Assembly (NCBI GenBank): GCA_963978545.1
Contig: OZ021729.1
Location: 14,225,501-14,289,500 of the forward strand
Origin: Linyphia triangularis
Taxonomy: Eukaryota; Arthropoda; Arachnida; Araneae; Linyphiidae
Reading direction: 5' to 3'
DNA length: 64,000 nt
Each line of letters begins with the position of its first letter. Within the stretch, counting starts at the first letter, position 1. The notes beneath the pieces were generated by a model. It saw only the letters and a program-made list of their open reading frames with translations. It was not told the origin of the DNA and did no database searches. The translations under genes and the position numbers were made by a program. This document shows, one piece after another, positions 1-11,100 of the stretch.

Positions 1-118
1 TTGTCATTGACTTCAAATCTATCTGCCAAGTTTCAGCCCGATTGGATGACAGTAAGAATGTTAATTAGGCCCCCACATATGTACCCGCCATCGACAAACC
101 CAGCCACACACACACAAC
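1..118 (-). repeat. Fragment of dispersed repeat family R2
   Basis: The reverse complement reads as the same sequence found near 24406-24530 and 27825-27920: a GT-rich start, then 'taattaac', then 'caatcgggctgaaacttggc'. No gene is visible. The family is not recognised by name; it is defined only from copies inside this window. Confidence 0.7.
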
Positions 119-1181
119 ATCAATGTTACTATAAATGATTTAATAAAAAGTACATTGAGTTGCTGGAGTGGTTTCAGCCAGCACAAGGCTGCAAAGATGA
201 TTTAGGGTTTTGCATCTTTCGATTATGGTGACATAAATTGAATACATACACGTAACAGGAGAGAAGAACTAAAGGAGATTAAATTTATTTAAGGTATACA
301 TATACATTAGGAATCTCAAAATTTGACTCAAGACTGCGTTTTTGTTTTTTGCTTTTAAAATATTCCCGAATTCATGACCATTAAAATGATACCATTTTCT
401 TTCTGAGACTCAACTCACTTTTTAAATTGCAGAAGGTTTTGTGAACCTGTTTTCACGTTCATTAGTGTAGTAAACTTTAAACGCATTTTCTGAAGAATGA
501 CATTTTGGTGTTATATGACTCCAACGATCATAACTGCATAATAAATGGTCCGATTTACAAAATTCTTATTTTGTTTTGTAGACAATAGTTGTAAATGTGT
601 TTTCTATGGAGAATTTAATATATATTGTTATAAAAACATAGTTTACGCATATTTTAATCTTAATTTTTTGTTAAAAACTATGTATTTTTTTAAACTTTTT
701 AATTAAAAACTTATAATTAAATAAAAATTTAAACCACATTCAAAATTCTCCATAGGAACATGCGTCAATATAACATATTTAATTTGCAATAAAAATAATA
801 CCTCTAAGTTAATTACTAGTTTATTTATGTATGTTCTAATAATGTCCTAATTACTCACTTTAATTGCAATTAGCTGATTAAAAAATTGACGGGAAAAAAA
901 TTATAGATAAAAATGCATCATTTTTAATTCTGATATACTGCCAAAAAGTTTGAAATTATGACCTAAAAATTAAAGAAAATCATCTCAATTGTATATGTAT
1001 ACCTTAATCAAAATTATAAAACAGAATGAGATTGAGGGCTTGGAATTTATTACAGATTATAGAACGACACGTCAGGGCTTTAAATTATTGAAATCGAAGT
1101 TTAATACAGATAGGAGAAAGCATTATTTCAAATTTGGGTGATTGCTGAATGGAATTGTTTACCATTTGGATATAGTGAATT
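119..1181. other. AT-rich sequence without recognisable feature
   Basis: No open frame, RNA gene or repeated element was recognised here. It has AT-rich stretches with short inverted segments only. Confidence 0.5.
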
Positions 1182-1725
1182 CAATGGACAATTCCCGCAT
1201 TTTTTAAAAACGAGTGAAATTAGTATTTATTTATGAAGAATTTCTTTCTGATTCCAAATATTTAAACAAAAGTTCTTTAAAAAAATAGTTATTTAAATGT
1301 TAAGAAAATAAAACGCCCCAAAACCGAGCCAAAACCAGTCCGATCAAAACATTCAACAAAATCCTTGACGTCTAAGGTTCCTATCGTTTCTATGGTTATC
1401 CTGAGGTTTCTGCCAAATAATTGGCGTTGAAATAGTTGGCGCTGGTAGACCATTGCTATATCCCTTACAGCTTGGCGCGATTTGAAAGAAACTTGCAAAA
1501 CTTGTTTCCGCTGCCTCATTTCAAGCCAAGATGTTTGTGAAGCATTGACGTCACATTCAATTCGAGTAGAGGGAATCGTTTTCTCGCCAACGTCTAACAA
1601 CGGAACTTTGATTGCAAATTAAAAACAGGAAAAAGCGCATTGAGCAGAAATTTTTGTGTTTATGGCCTTTTCGAAGCATTTAGAATTGAATAAAAAAAAA
1701 TGTTAAATGCGGGAATTATCCATTG
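1182..1725 (-). mobile_element. Short TIR element, same family as 31754-33485
   Basis: The ends are inverted repeats: CAATGGACAATTCCCGCATT at the left and the complement, ending GGGAATTATCCATTG, at the right. The subterminal sequence at the left (about 1200-1310) is the reverse complement of the right subterminal part of 31754-33485. This makes it an internally deleted relative in opposite orientation. No transposase frame remains and no clean target duplication was seen. The longer relative carries a THAP-domain remnant, so a P-superfamily origin is possible but unproven. Confidence 0.6.
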
Positions 1726-2129
1726 GGATAGGTGGTTTTAAGAGAAAATGAGATCCCCCAAAAAACACTTTTGAAAAGTAGAAAAACCACCAACCTCAAA
1801 AACAAAAAAAAACTTTCTTGCTATAAAAATATCATAAACATGATGACAATTTTCAGCCACAAACACAGTGATATAAAAAATGGCCAACCTCTGATTACAA
1901 CTCTCGGTTGTGACTCGCTTAAGAATGTATGCTTACTTAGTTTATTTTTAAAATTTAAGTTCCGCTCCCATAAAAATTTACGCTGCTTGAGGTTGGCGCC
2001 CGTCATAGGAATATTAACAATGCTTGCGTTTAAACCAACTTATGACTGTTTGCACGAATATTGGAGGAGATATGATTTCACTTGGATGGGTAGGAAATGT
2101 TACAACCTTTAATAAATGAATACTACGTA

Positions 2130-2327
2130 AGGTTTTGGATCATCCTGATTTCAAAAAAGTGATCTAGAAAAAATGTCTGTCTGTGTGTATGTCTGCGGTC
2201 AGCATAACTCCCGAACAAATTGACCTACGATGTTCAAATTTGGTGTGCGAGATGGCGATGGCACAGAGACCTACCTTTAAGGTTTTCGTCTCAATTTCGT
2301 TCATAATTTTGCTGATTTGGCGAGGAT

Positions 2328-2370
<43 letters not shown>

Positions 2371-2642
2371 AATGTAATAATCATAGTAAAAAATACCGCC
2401 TAACTGCCCATTTTTTAAAATAATTAAAATATGAAAAAGGTAAATTACACCAATCGAAGAAAAATTTAAATTCAGTGACCAGTATAAAGTATACTTAAAA
2501 GTTGTGAGATGTTCCATACCTCTAGTTGAATTCAGTATGTTCCAAAACGTATAGAAATGCACACAAAAAAAAATCAAATTTTCTTTTTGACTGAATGCAA
2601 TACTGTCATTACCCTATATTAAATACAGGATAATTGAAAGTA
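2130..2642 (+). repeat. Dispersed repeat family R1, copy 1
   Basis: It contains the R1 core (near 2206, 'actcccgaacaaattgacc') and the R1 right end with 'gttccaaaacgtatagaaa'. A terminal hairpin lies around 2605-2642 (arms CATTACCCTAT and a degraded complement). A long poly-T run (about 2329-2367) interrupts it. Open frames across it on both strands are by-products of the repeat. Confidence 0.7.
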
Positions 2643-3480
2643 AATGTTAGGTTATTTTAATCGTTTACAAGTGGTCGTCGTTACGTGTAGCAATTTTAGC
2701 ACCAAATGACTCATTCTCTTTTTAAGTAGAATTATAATTATTCTTAGGTGTTAAGCACTTGATGAAAAGTTCGCAATTAATGCAACAAATTAAGTTCATT
2801 TATCGTTCCCATACCAGCCAGAGAATTTTTTTTCTTTTTTGGCACTAAACTTCTTCCGAACATGTTCCACAAGTCTTTTAAAAAGCTCATTAACCCAGGC
2901 AATCCATTACAGGTTGAGGGAAGAACTGCAGTAAATTGTTTTCCCCAAATGCTCTTTAATGACACTGTAAAAAGCAGACGGATAATTATTATCTTCCTTC
3001 CAATTACTTCGGATAATAATCCGAAAACTCATCACTCCGTGTCAGTTAGAATCGAACCGAAAAGAAGATTAAAATTATCGCCAAGCGTTGGCTTCTTTTT
3101 TTTTTTACCACGTACCCATAAAAAAAAAGGCGGGAATTAAATTAATTTGTGCACTTTTCTAATCAATGAAAGCTCTGGCCGGCAATTTTTGCTGAAGGAC
3201 ATTCTTAATTTGAAATTAAACGGCAGAAAAGTGATCAAATAATTATATATTCTAACGAGTTTGTTTTTAAAAGTAGTCTATGCTAATGAGTTTTTGGAAC
3301 ATTAATTCTTAGATGGCATTTCGGACATGAGTGACAAAATGATATAATTCTTTTTTAATTGAGATGAATAGGCATCGATATGTAAAGACATTATTTTTAA
3401 CTCACTGAAGCTTAAAATTTCGATAATATATCATTGTTTTAAATTTTTATTATTTTATTCTAAGGCAATGATTTCTATAA
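2643..3480. other. AT-rich sequence without recognisable feature
   Basis: Nothing supportable was seen. Short open frames at 2777-2965 and 2862-3140 overlap each other on opposite strands and show no domain. Confidence 0.5.
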
Positions 3481-4218
3481 TGTTACGAATTTTTGTATAT
3501 TTGTAAATATTTCGTAGTGTTAAATTTGTAAAAAGATAAATTTATGTACATTTCGCATAAGGCAGTGCAATAGTTTGTTTTCCTGCAATGAGTCTCTTGA
3601 TGCTTGATAACGAGTTTTACAGAGATAACACTGGGAAGCGTGTTTTACAAGGAACAGAGCATTTAACATTATGGGAATGGTTCCATAATGCCTCGCCAGA
3701 TTGGCGAGATAGAGCCAAGTTGGCGACGGTTTTAGCAACTAATTTTTGTCGCCAAATTTGGCGACCATTTGGCGACATTTTCTGTCCCCATGTACATGTA
3801 TAGGACTTTTCGACTACTATCTGGAAAGTTCTCCAAATATCTACCTCTAGAAGTTTCAAGAAGGTTTGACTCATATATAAGCCCGGCCGTGAGTGGAGTT
3901 AGTCAGTCAGTGAGTTGAGTCCGTGAGTTGATTGAAATTACTCAGTCGAGATACTGAGCTAGCTGTCGCTTAGTGAACATTCAGAGTAGTTCTAAAGCGA
4001 ACTGTGTTGCATTGTCTTTTGCAGCGATTTTAGCAGTTGTGTTGTCAAGTTTTTAACTGCTGTTTTGTGCTCTATTGTTGTGAAAAGAGCTGTATTGAGT
4101 TTACTAGAACGAGAAGTTCTGGAGTTGTAAAGGAATCAGCGAAGAGTTATATTGGAATAAATTTCTGCAACTTTTGATCTGCTTTGGCTTCAAATCTTTT
4201 GAACCCATCCACGCAACA
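3481..4218 (+). mobile_element. Solo LTR of a Gypsy-like retrotransposon
   Basis: The segment starts TGTTACGAAT and ends CGCAACA, the TG...CA form of LTR ends. It holds a TATA box (TATATAA at 3874-3880), a TCAGTCAGT initiator about 31 bases on, and AATAAA near 4159, so U3-R-U5 organisation is visible. No PBS, gag-pol or second LTR flanks it, hence a solo LTR left by LTR-LTR recombination. Flanks (ataa left, atat right) are only a near match for a 4-bp target duplication. Assignment to Gypsy rests on the TGTTACG start and the size of 738 bp and is not proven. Confidence 0.72.
3874..3910 (+). promoter_or_regulatory. Core promoter inside the solo LTR
   Basis: TATATAA at 3874-3880 is followed by TCAGTCAGT at about 3904. 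That is the spacing expected between a TATA box and an arthropod initiator. Upstream U3 carries several TGGCGAC motifs, including an 18-bp perfect palindrome at 3748-3765. Confidence 0.6.
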
Positions 4219-4390
4219 ATATGTACACTTATGTCAGAAAATTTAGAATAAGTGCTGGTTTTTTTAAATATTTAAAAAAATATACATCGAAATGGAAAAA
4301 AAATTGATATACAGGTGTAAATATGTTGAAGAAGAAGAAAATCATACAAAACAATAGTAAAAATTATTCTTTTATCCAAATAATAGGGTC

Positions 4391-5133
4391 ATAAAACTGG
4401 GGGTGTGGAACATCGCTCAACTTTCAATTACACTATAATAATTATTTCAATTTGTGATATTTCCGTTCTTATATTTTTATCATTCATTTAGAAAAAAATT
4501 TCTAGTTTGGTGATATTTTTGTCGATAGTTCTTGTATGGGTCTTTTAAAAAAAAAAAACTTCGCTAAATTGGTCATTTTGGCGATATACTTTTCGATAAT
4601 CCTTATATTATCCTTCATTATAAGTGAAACTGAGGAGAGAAGAAAAAATGATCGGTGATGAGGTATGCTCAAGGAAAGAAAACTCTGTGTTGAAGGCATT
4701 CGTTTTTCTACTTTTTACGGTAATTTCGGAGGTGGAGATGTTTAGAACACCTTCAGAGGCATTACCACAACGATTTTGAACAAAATCGCAAGAGCCGTTT
4801 TTTAGCAATTACTGAAAAACATGATTTTTTTTCAATGGCAGTTACCTTACGCGCATGCGCGATTTTGACGAAAACTTTAATGGTAGGTCCCATGGCTACC
4901 ACCAACCCGCACACGAAATTTGAACATCGTAGGACAATTTGTTCGGGCGTTAGGCTGACCACAGACACACACACAGACAGACATTTTTTCTAGATCACTT
5001 TTTTGAAATCAGAAAGTTCCAAAACGTAGAGAAATGCAAAAAAAAAAAAAAATGTTTTTTTTTTTTTTTTTTTTTTTTTTTGACCGAATGCTATACTTTC
5101 ATTACCCTATGTATACATATGGGTAATTGAAAA
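4391..5133 (-). repeat. Dispersed repeat family R1, copy 2
   Basis: The R1 core lies on the minus strand (complement of 'cctacgatgttcaaattt' near 4915-4935). The outer end reads plus-strand 'gttccaaaacgtagagaaa', then poly-A and poly-T, then a near-perfect terminal hairpin at about 5097-5133 (arms CATTACCCTATG and CATATGGGTAAT). The element therefore appears to have inverted ends. Confidence 0.7.
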
Positions 5134-5201
5134 TAAAAATGGCAAAAATATGGTTTCAGTTTAATTGAAAAATAGTAGTTTAAATAATTAAAACCAGAAA
5201 A

Positions 5202-5895
5202 TTAATAGGGTATGTGGCATCTTTTGGCTACCGCGCTAGCTTGGTTGCCACCCACAAAAAAAAATTCATGCTTTCGATAAAGATTTTCATTAATTCTGTT
5301 CTCAAAGATTCCCAAACCTGAAAAAGAACGGTTTTTAAATCTGAAACCGCCCTTGGTGGGGGGAAGAAGGCTGCAATTCGTTTTCCGAGAATGTCCCACA
5401 CATGTTCCATTAAACTGATGTCAGGAGAGTTGGCAGGCCACTTGCATGAGCTTGATGTCTTCACTTTCAAGGAAGTCGTCGTCCAAGACGGTGAGTTTTC
5501 ACGTTATCATCCATTTAAATAAAATCAAGATCAACAGCACTTCGAAAAAGGTGAACAATTGTTTCAAGCACTTTGTAGTTACCGGTAACAGACTCCTTGT
5601 CAAAGATGTGGATGTCTATGCGATCGTCCAACATTACAACTCCCTGCCTTGCAAAACGAAACTTTTCTATGATGTTTGTTTTTTAAAAACGTGTACCAAA
5701 GTCTCTCCTGATTGTGGTGCGACTAAAATCAGTTTTTAAGTTGAATCTGGACCCGTCACTGAGCATAACATTTCGTCATTGTTGCCGACTCCATTGCCAA
5801 TTTTCTAAGCTCCACTGTAAACACGCACATTTATGCGCAGACGTCAAGGCGAGAAATAGGTTCGACGTCGAGATGACAATGCATTCTATCAAACT
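5202..5895 (-). pseudogene. Broken Tc1/mariner-family transposase
   Basis: Read on the minus strand, several frames together carry the hallmarks of a Tc1-like DDE transposase. Near 5750 there is SDGSRFNLKTDFSR, where the first catalytic Asp block usually reads sDEsrF. At about 5505 there is MDDN, the second Asp. At about 5370-5440 there is WPANSPDISLMEHVWDILGK, which holds the third acidic residue. Stops and frameshifts separate these blocks, so the copy cannot encode a working enzyme. No terminal inverted repeats were delimited. It abuts an R2 repeat at about 5860. Family membership is confident; the subfamily is not assigned. Confidence 0.85.
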
Positions 5896-6125
5896 TTAGG
5901 GCTGTTACTGTCACTAAAAGGTCGCTTCTACGGAATACTAATAAACCAACTTTCCGTCATCCAATTGCGTTAAAATAACTCTGAACCGATCATTGTTGAA
6001 ACTCTTTCCTGTTGCCAAAATTTTTTTTAAAAATTAATAAAATTACTTTTATCAGATTAAATCAATGATGCTTGGATGAGAGATTTATTTTGATTTTTAA
6101 TATATAAATTTTAAAACGTAGTTTG
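5860..6125 (+). repeat. Dispersed repeat R2, copy with an empty Helitron site
   Basis: It matches 24509-24678 followed directly by 25475-25570. Shared blocks include 'atgacaatgcattctatcaa' and 'actctttcctgttgc'. The sequence runs without interruption through the point (about 6045) at which the 24-kb copy carries a 796-bp insertion. Confidence 0.75.
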
Positions 6126-6780
6126 CCGCACATTTTGCTGATAGAAATGTTTTTGATATCTGTCCTGTGTTAATGAATATAAAAATTGACAAAGCATTTA
6201 AAGGATTTTTTGAAAACTGTTTTTATGGGTTATATTATTAAAACTGTGACTTTTTTACTTATGACAGAATTTTAATTATTACCCACCAAAAAATCAAAAT
6301 TTATCTAGCTACATTTTCTCTTCTCGGCGTAGTTATCTATTTCCGTCCAATTTAATGCAACTATTGAATTATTTTTAGCAAATCGCTCTCATCTAAATTA
6401 CTGTGCGTAAGAGAAGGCCTTAAGTACTTTCAGATCACCCTTTCTGCAATAGATTTTAGTTACGATCCTTCAGTAAATGTCTCAGCCATTGGGAGTCCAC
6501 TTTATGTGGAAATAGACAACAGCCCCAACTAAGCGTATTACTCCAAATGAAGGCTTCAACTTAATGCTACTCATCCTCTTTAATTACTTGTTCTGGATTT
6601 AACGGTAAGACATTTGGTCAAGTTGGAAGCAATCGAGCAAGGTGATTAGTCAATTCGATACACTGCAAACTAATAAACATCTTAAATTAACTAAGCGTTT
6701 AAATGGCGTTCTAATCCTGCTGAATTATCTTTAAACCTTTCATTCTCGGAATGATTCGAATTCACTTTAGTTTTAGAGCG
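6126..6780. other. AT-rich sequence without recognisable feature
   Basis: No coding, RNA or repeat feature was recognised. Confidence 0.45.
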
Positions 6781-7012
6781 ATTTTACAAGAAAATCCTCA
6801 AATAATTATCCAGACACTCGGTCAATTCTTGATTATCGACTTCAAGCCGAAGAGGACTTAACATTCACCATAGAAATTTATATTAGCAGCTTCTTCCCAA
6901 ACTAGTTAGAATGTGTTGGTAACCATCTGCAACCTATTACGTATAATAGATGGAGGAAGTATTCAATTAACATCATCCAGAAATCTCTCAAAAGCTATCC
7001 AAAAGTTGCAAG
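6781..7012 (+). repeat. Dispersed repeat R3, copy 1
   Basis: Its reverse complement matches 18430-18685. Shared blocks include 'aaactagttagaatgtgttg', the stretch around 'cctattacgta', and 'gaggaagtattcaatta'. There is no coding content. The repeat ends where the foldback at 7016 begins. Confidence 0.7.
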
Positions 7013-7015
7013 TTA

Positions 7016-7211
7016 AAGCTTGGCGTCCACTATAACTGAGCAGAGCAGATCAGATCAGAGTAGAGTGGATTAAAGCCAATTACAAGGCTGCCAATATCTA
7101 CTATAGCACGAGCCTCGAGCTAAAATGGACGTTGACAGCCTTGTAATTGGCTCTAATCCACTCCGCTCTGCTCTGCTCTACTCTGTTCAGCGATAGTGGA
7201 CGCCAAGCTTA
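7016..7211. mobile_element. Foldback element F1, copy 1
   Basis: Two arms of about 75 bp are reverse complements: AAGCTTGGCGTCCACTATAA at the left and its complement ending GACGCCAAGCTT at the right. Both continue through the GAGCAGAGCAG motif and 'ccaattacaaggctg'. About 50 bp separates them. The related copy at 19366-19531 shows it is a mobile family. It has no coding capacity. The superfamily is unknown. Confidence 0.75.
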
Positions 7212-7478
7212 AAGATCAGTGGTTTTATATCACAGAATGGTGGTGGTGGACCTCCGACCAAGTGGAGGTGAAAAAGGAGAATAAAAATCACAGACATAGG
7301 GCAGAGACTTGTCTGGCGACAGTTGCCGTTATCCATCGAAATGCCAACTATGAAAATGCCTTACGATTTGAAGAAATTTTGAATCGCGAAACGGAAATAG
7401 ATTTGTTTCACTAAACCGACACACTGGCTTTGCAATTTGAATTTCAAATAAATAAATGTGGTTTATTACGGGTTGCTA

Positions 7479-7795
7479 TACTAGAAGACAACATACCCTG
7501 ACCTCACTGAAAACGCTTTAGGATGGATCCTTCCGCCGAAAAGATATAGTTCCAAGCAAATCATAACTTATATGGTTAATATTGTTAACCTGAGCACAAA
7601 ATTTTGTATTAAACTTAAATATAAGTTAATAAAAAAAAGAAGTGCTTTTAAGTTTAAATTTTAATTTACTTTTCTAACCACAGATACTACAAGAGTTTTT
7701 AAAAAATCGACCACACATCGTTCCGATCAGCCAATCAGGGCATATTAAAACCGGTTCACTCATCGTTGTAGGGTATTCAGTGAGCTCAGGGTAAG
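7479..7795. mobile_element. Foldback MITE A, left part (split by Copia)
   Basis: It starts TACTAGAAGACAACATACCC after a TA. The complement of this arm reappears just before the Copia 5' LTR (7770-7795, 'attcagtgagctcagggta'). Its inner part (about 7750) resembles MITE B at 12287-12391. The last bases of the right arm (GTCTTCTA) lie after the 3' LTR at 12279-12286. TA-flanked, palindromic and non-coding features point to a Tc1/mariner-type MITE. Confidence 0.6.
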
Positions 7796-8018
7796 TGTTG
7801 AATATATCAAAATATCCATGTAACTTCAACTGTAATATCTTTTGTTTCTTTTGAATCTGTAAGCACTGCAACTTCTTCACTGTTCTTTTTTCTTTCCATT
7901 TTGTTACTGTATGTTATGTGAATGTGATAACTGCATTAAAGTATTCTTTTCGTTCCTTCAATGAACTAGTTATATTTCTAGCCGATTTAAACTTGCAAAT
8001 ATAGCAGTAATTATATTA
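7796..8018 (+). repeat. Copia 5' LTR
   Basis: 223 bp, starting TGTTGAATATATC and ending AGTAATTATATTA, and identical to 12056-12278 except at 7863. The end is set by loss of LTR identity and by the primer binding site starting at 8019. Confidence 0.93.
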
Positions 8019-8033
8019 GGCTATGGGCTTATC
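8019..8033 (+). promoter_or_regulatory. Primer binding site, initiator-Met tRNA anticodon arm type
   Basis: GGCTATGGGCTTATC directly follows the 5' LTR. Known copia elements prime from an internal fragment of initiator tRNA-Met around the CAU anticodon, and their site reads GGTTATGGGCCCA. The match here is close but not perfect. Confidence 0.65.
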
Positions 8034-8198
8034 ACCTTTTTACTGTACGGAAACTTTAGCGTAAACTTTAACGGCTGTTATAGTGTAATTAGGCTTTGTT
8101 CATTGTGAAGATTCAGTTTTGGTTTGAAGTCTACGAAATCATTTAACGAATTTTTTTATTTGCATTGAGTGATTGCTATCATCAACGGGAAATAAGAA

Positions 8199-11100
8199 AT
8201 GGATTTTAAGGCTCAGATAGAGAAACTGGAGGGTTTGAGAAATTGGACGAAATGGAGACGACAAGTAGAACTTCTGTTGTGGCATCATGATGTGCTTGAC
8301 ATCGCCAAGGGCGAAAAGAAGCAGCCAGAGGGAGAAAACACAACTGCCGAGATGATTAGTGCGTTCAAGAAAAAAGACGCTCTGGCCCAGCTTATTCTTG
8401 TTGGAAGTATGGACGATTCGAACTGCGAACTGACGTCCACTTGCGATACTGCACATAAAATATGGGAGAAGCTGTTATCCATTTACGAACAGAGTTCGGG
8501 TCAGCGGGTTGATCGCTTGATGAAGAAGTTTTTTAGCAGCGAGAAGATCTCAACAGAAGATATGGCCACTCATATTGCACGGCTACAAAGAAACTTTTGT
8601 GAGCTGAATGACGAGCTAAAGAGGTTAGTAGAAACTGAACTTCCTGAATTGCTGCTTATGAGTAGGATTATGTCTACACTTCCACCTGAGTATTTTGAAT
8701 TCAAGAGTGTATGGGAATCTATTTCCATTGAAGATCGTACTGTCAACAAACTGACTGAGAGATTACGATTAATTGAAATGAGACTTCCTGGAAATCCAAA
8801 GGAATGCACAGCATTTGTCGCCAAGATTGCTCCGAAATCCAGTCATCCAAAAGGTGGAAAGCACAATAAAAGGTGTTTCAAATGCAATCAAAAGGGACAT
8901 TTTGCTAGAATCTGCACCAAAGTGATTGAAAAACCCACAGATGCAACAAGCAAATATTCAAAACAAGGAAATGCTTTTGTCTGCACAGTGGAAGGCGTTT
9001 CAGAGGAGGAAGTTTGGCTAGCAGATTCTGGGGCCTCTGCACACATGACAAGATTTAAGAATTACTTCGTAAGCTACGAGTCATTTGCTTCACCAAAACA
9101 AGTTCAGGTAGGGAACAATAGCACAATTTTAGCCTATGGGCAGGGTGTTGTTAATGTTGAAATGAAAATTAATGGCAAATGGGAAAAGAATCATCTCTCT
9201 GATGTTTGGTATGTCCCTGAAGTTGGAAGAAATTTATTTTCCATTGGCCAAACTATTGACAAGGGCTACAATTTTCAAGCAGACAACATGAAGTGCATGT
9301 TCACCAAGGACAATGATGTCCGCCTTGTGGGGAAAAGAACTCTCAAAGGCCTTTATGCTTTGCAATTGAGAGTGTGTTTACCTGAAGTAGCTGCTGAAGT
9401 ATATATTGCCACGAAGGATGAAACTGCACAGCTGTGGCATGAACGACTGTGTCACCAGAATAAAAGACATGTTCAGAAAACCTTGAAGAAATTTGGCATA
9501 AATGTGGATGTCACAAATGAAATGTGTATAGGCTGCACGTTTGGGAAACAGCATCGTGCCAGCTTTGGAGTCAGACCAAATCGACCTACAGAAGCAGGAG
9601 CATTAATTCATGCTGACTTATGTGGTCCCATGCAAGAAACTTCAGTGGGTGGTTCTAAGTATTTCCTGTGCTTTAAAGATGATTTCTCCAAGTTTCGACG
9701 AGTATTTTTTATTCGTAGGAAGGATGAAGTCAAAGACTGTCTAAACATCTTCCTGAATGAAGCACAAACATCCGGAATCACTATTAAAGAGTTCTTAAGT
9801 GATGGTGGAAAAGAGTTTGACAACACAGGAGTTCAAAGAGTTCTGCATGACAGAGGAATCAACATTCGGGTTACTATGCCATACTCCCCCGAGCAAAACG
9901 GCGCAATTGAAAGGGAGAACCGAACCTTGGTTGAAAGTGCTAGATCCATGTTGCATACCAAGGAGTTACCTATCAAGCTCTGGGCTGAAGCAGTTAATGC
10001 TGTAGTTTACACTTTGAATAGGACTGGACCTACTACAGTAGAAGGCAAAGCACCTTCAGAATTGTGGCTTGGCAAAGATATTGTAAACATTGATCACTTA
10101 CGAATCTTTGGAACTAAGTGTTTTGTCCATGTGCCTAAGCAAAGAAGACGGAAATGGGACAAAAAGAGTGTCGAAGGATATTGTGTTGGCTATTGTGGTG
10201 ATCGAGATGGTTATCGTGTGTGGCTGCCAAATGAAAATAAAGTTATTCTCAGTCGAGATGTTATCTTCAAGAGGGAAGAAGTACTAGAGAAAACAGTACA
10301 ATTGACTGTTCGACAAGGAAATGTTGAGAGTAATCCAGATGTTACCTCCACCTCTAGTGAAGATGTGTTAGAAAACGCAGAGGATACAGATGAAGATACT
10401 GAATCCAGCGAGCAAGTGAGTACCAAGCGTCAGGTCAAAATGCCAGCCTATTTGAAAGATTATGTTCTTCTAGCTGAATGTGGTGTTCCTGATTCCTATG
10501 CTACGGCTATGGCATCTGAGGATGCAGAACATTGGCAATGCGCCATGAATGAAAAAATGGAATCTTTGGCTGAAAACAAAGTATGGCATCTAGTGGACCT
10601 GCCTCCTGGAAAGAAGCTGATATCAAATCGTTGGGTATTAAAAGTCAAAACAAAAGGTGATGGTACTGTCGACAGATACAAAGCCAGACTTGTGGCGAGA
10701 GGTTATAGTCAAAAGCAAGGCATTGACTATGATGAAACGTTTAGTCCTGTTGCCAGGTTTGACACCATCAGGACTGTTTTGAGTGTTGCAGCATCTGAAA
10801 ACCTGCACCTCCACCAATTCGACGTTAAAACTGCTTTCTTATATGGTGAACTTCAAGAGGAAGTTTACATGAAACAACCTGAAGGCTACAGCGATGGATC
10901 AGGGCGGGTTTGCAGACTTGAACGAAGTCTTTATGGCTTAAAACAAGCTCCGAGATGTTGGAATAAACGTTTTGTGGACTTTATTCAAAATCAAGGTATG
11001 ACCTGCAGCACTGCTGACCCGTGTTTGTTCTACAGAATTAGAAGTGGTAAGAAGCTTCTTATTGCAATATATGTAGACGATGGACTAGTAGCTGGTACTG

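Noticed and set aside
1732..2112. 126-codon open frame on the plus strand
   Set aside because: No domain, AT-driven composition, and an overlapping minus-strand frame; it does not start with ATG.
2164..2577. 137-codon minus-strand frame with a poly-lysine run
   Set aside because: It crosses the poly-T tract of an R1 repeat. The similar peptide at 4762-4974 is the same repeat translated.
7196..7414. 72-codon frame after the F1 foldback
   Set aside because: Starts at GTG inside the foldback arm. The C-terminal half looks protein-like but no acceptor, ATG or homologue could be shown.
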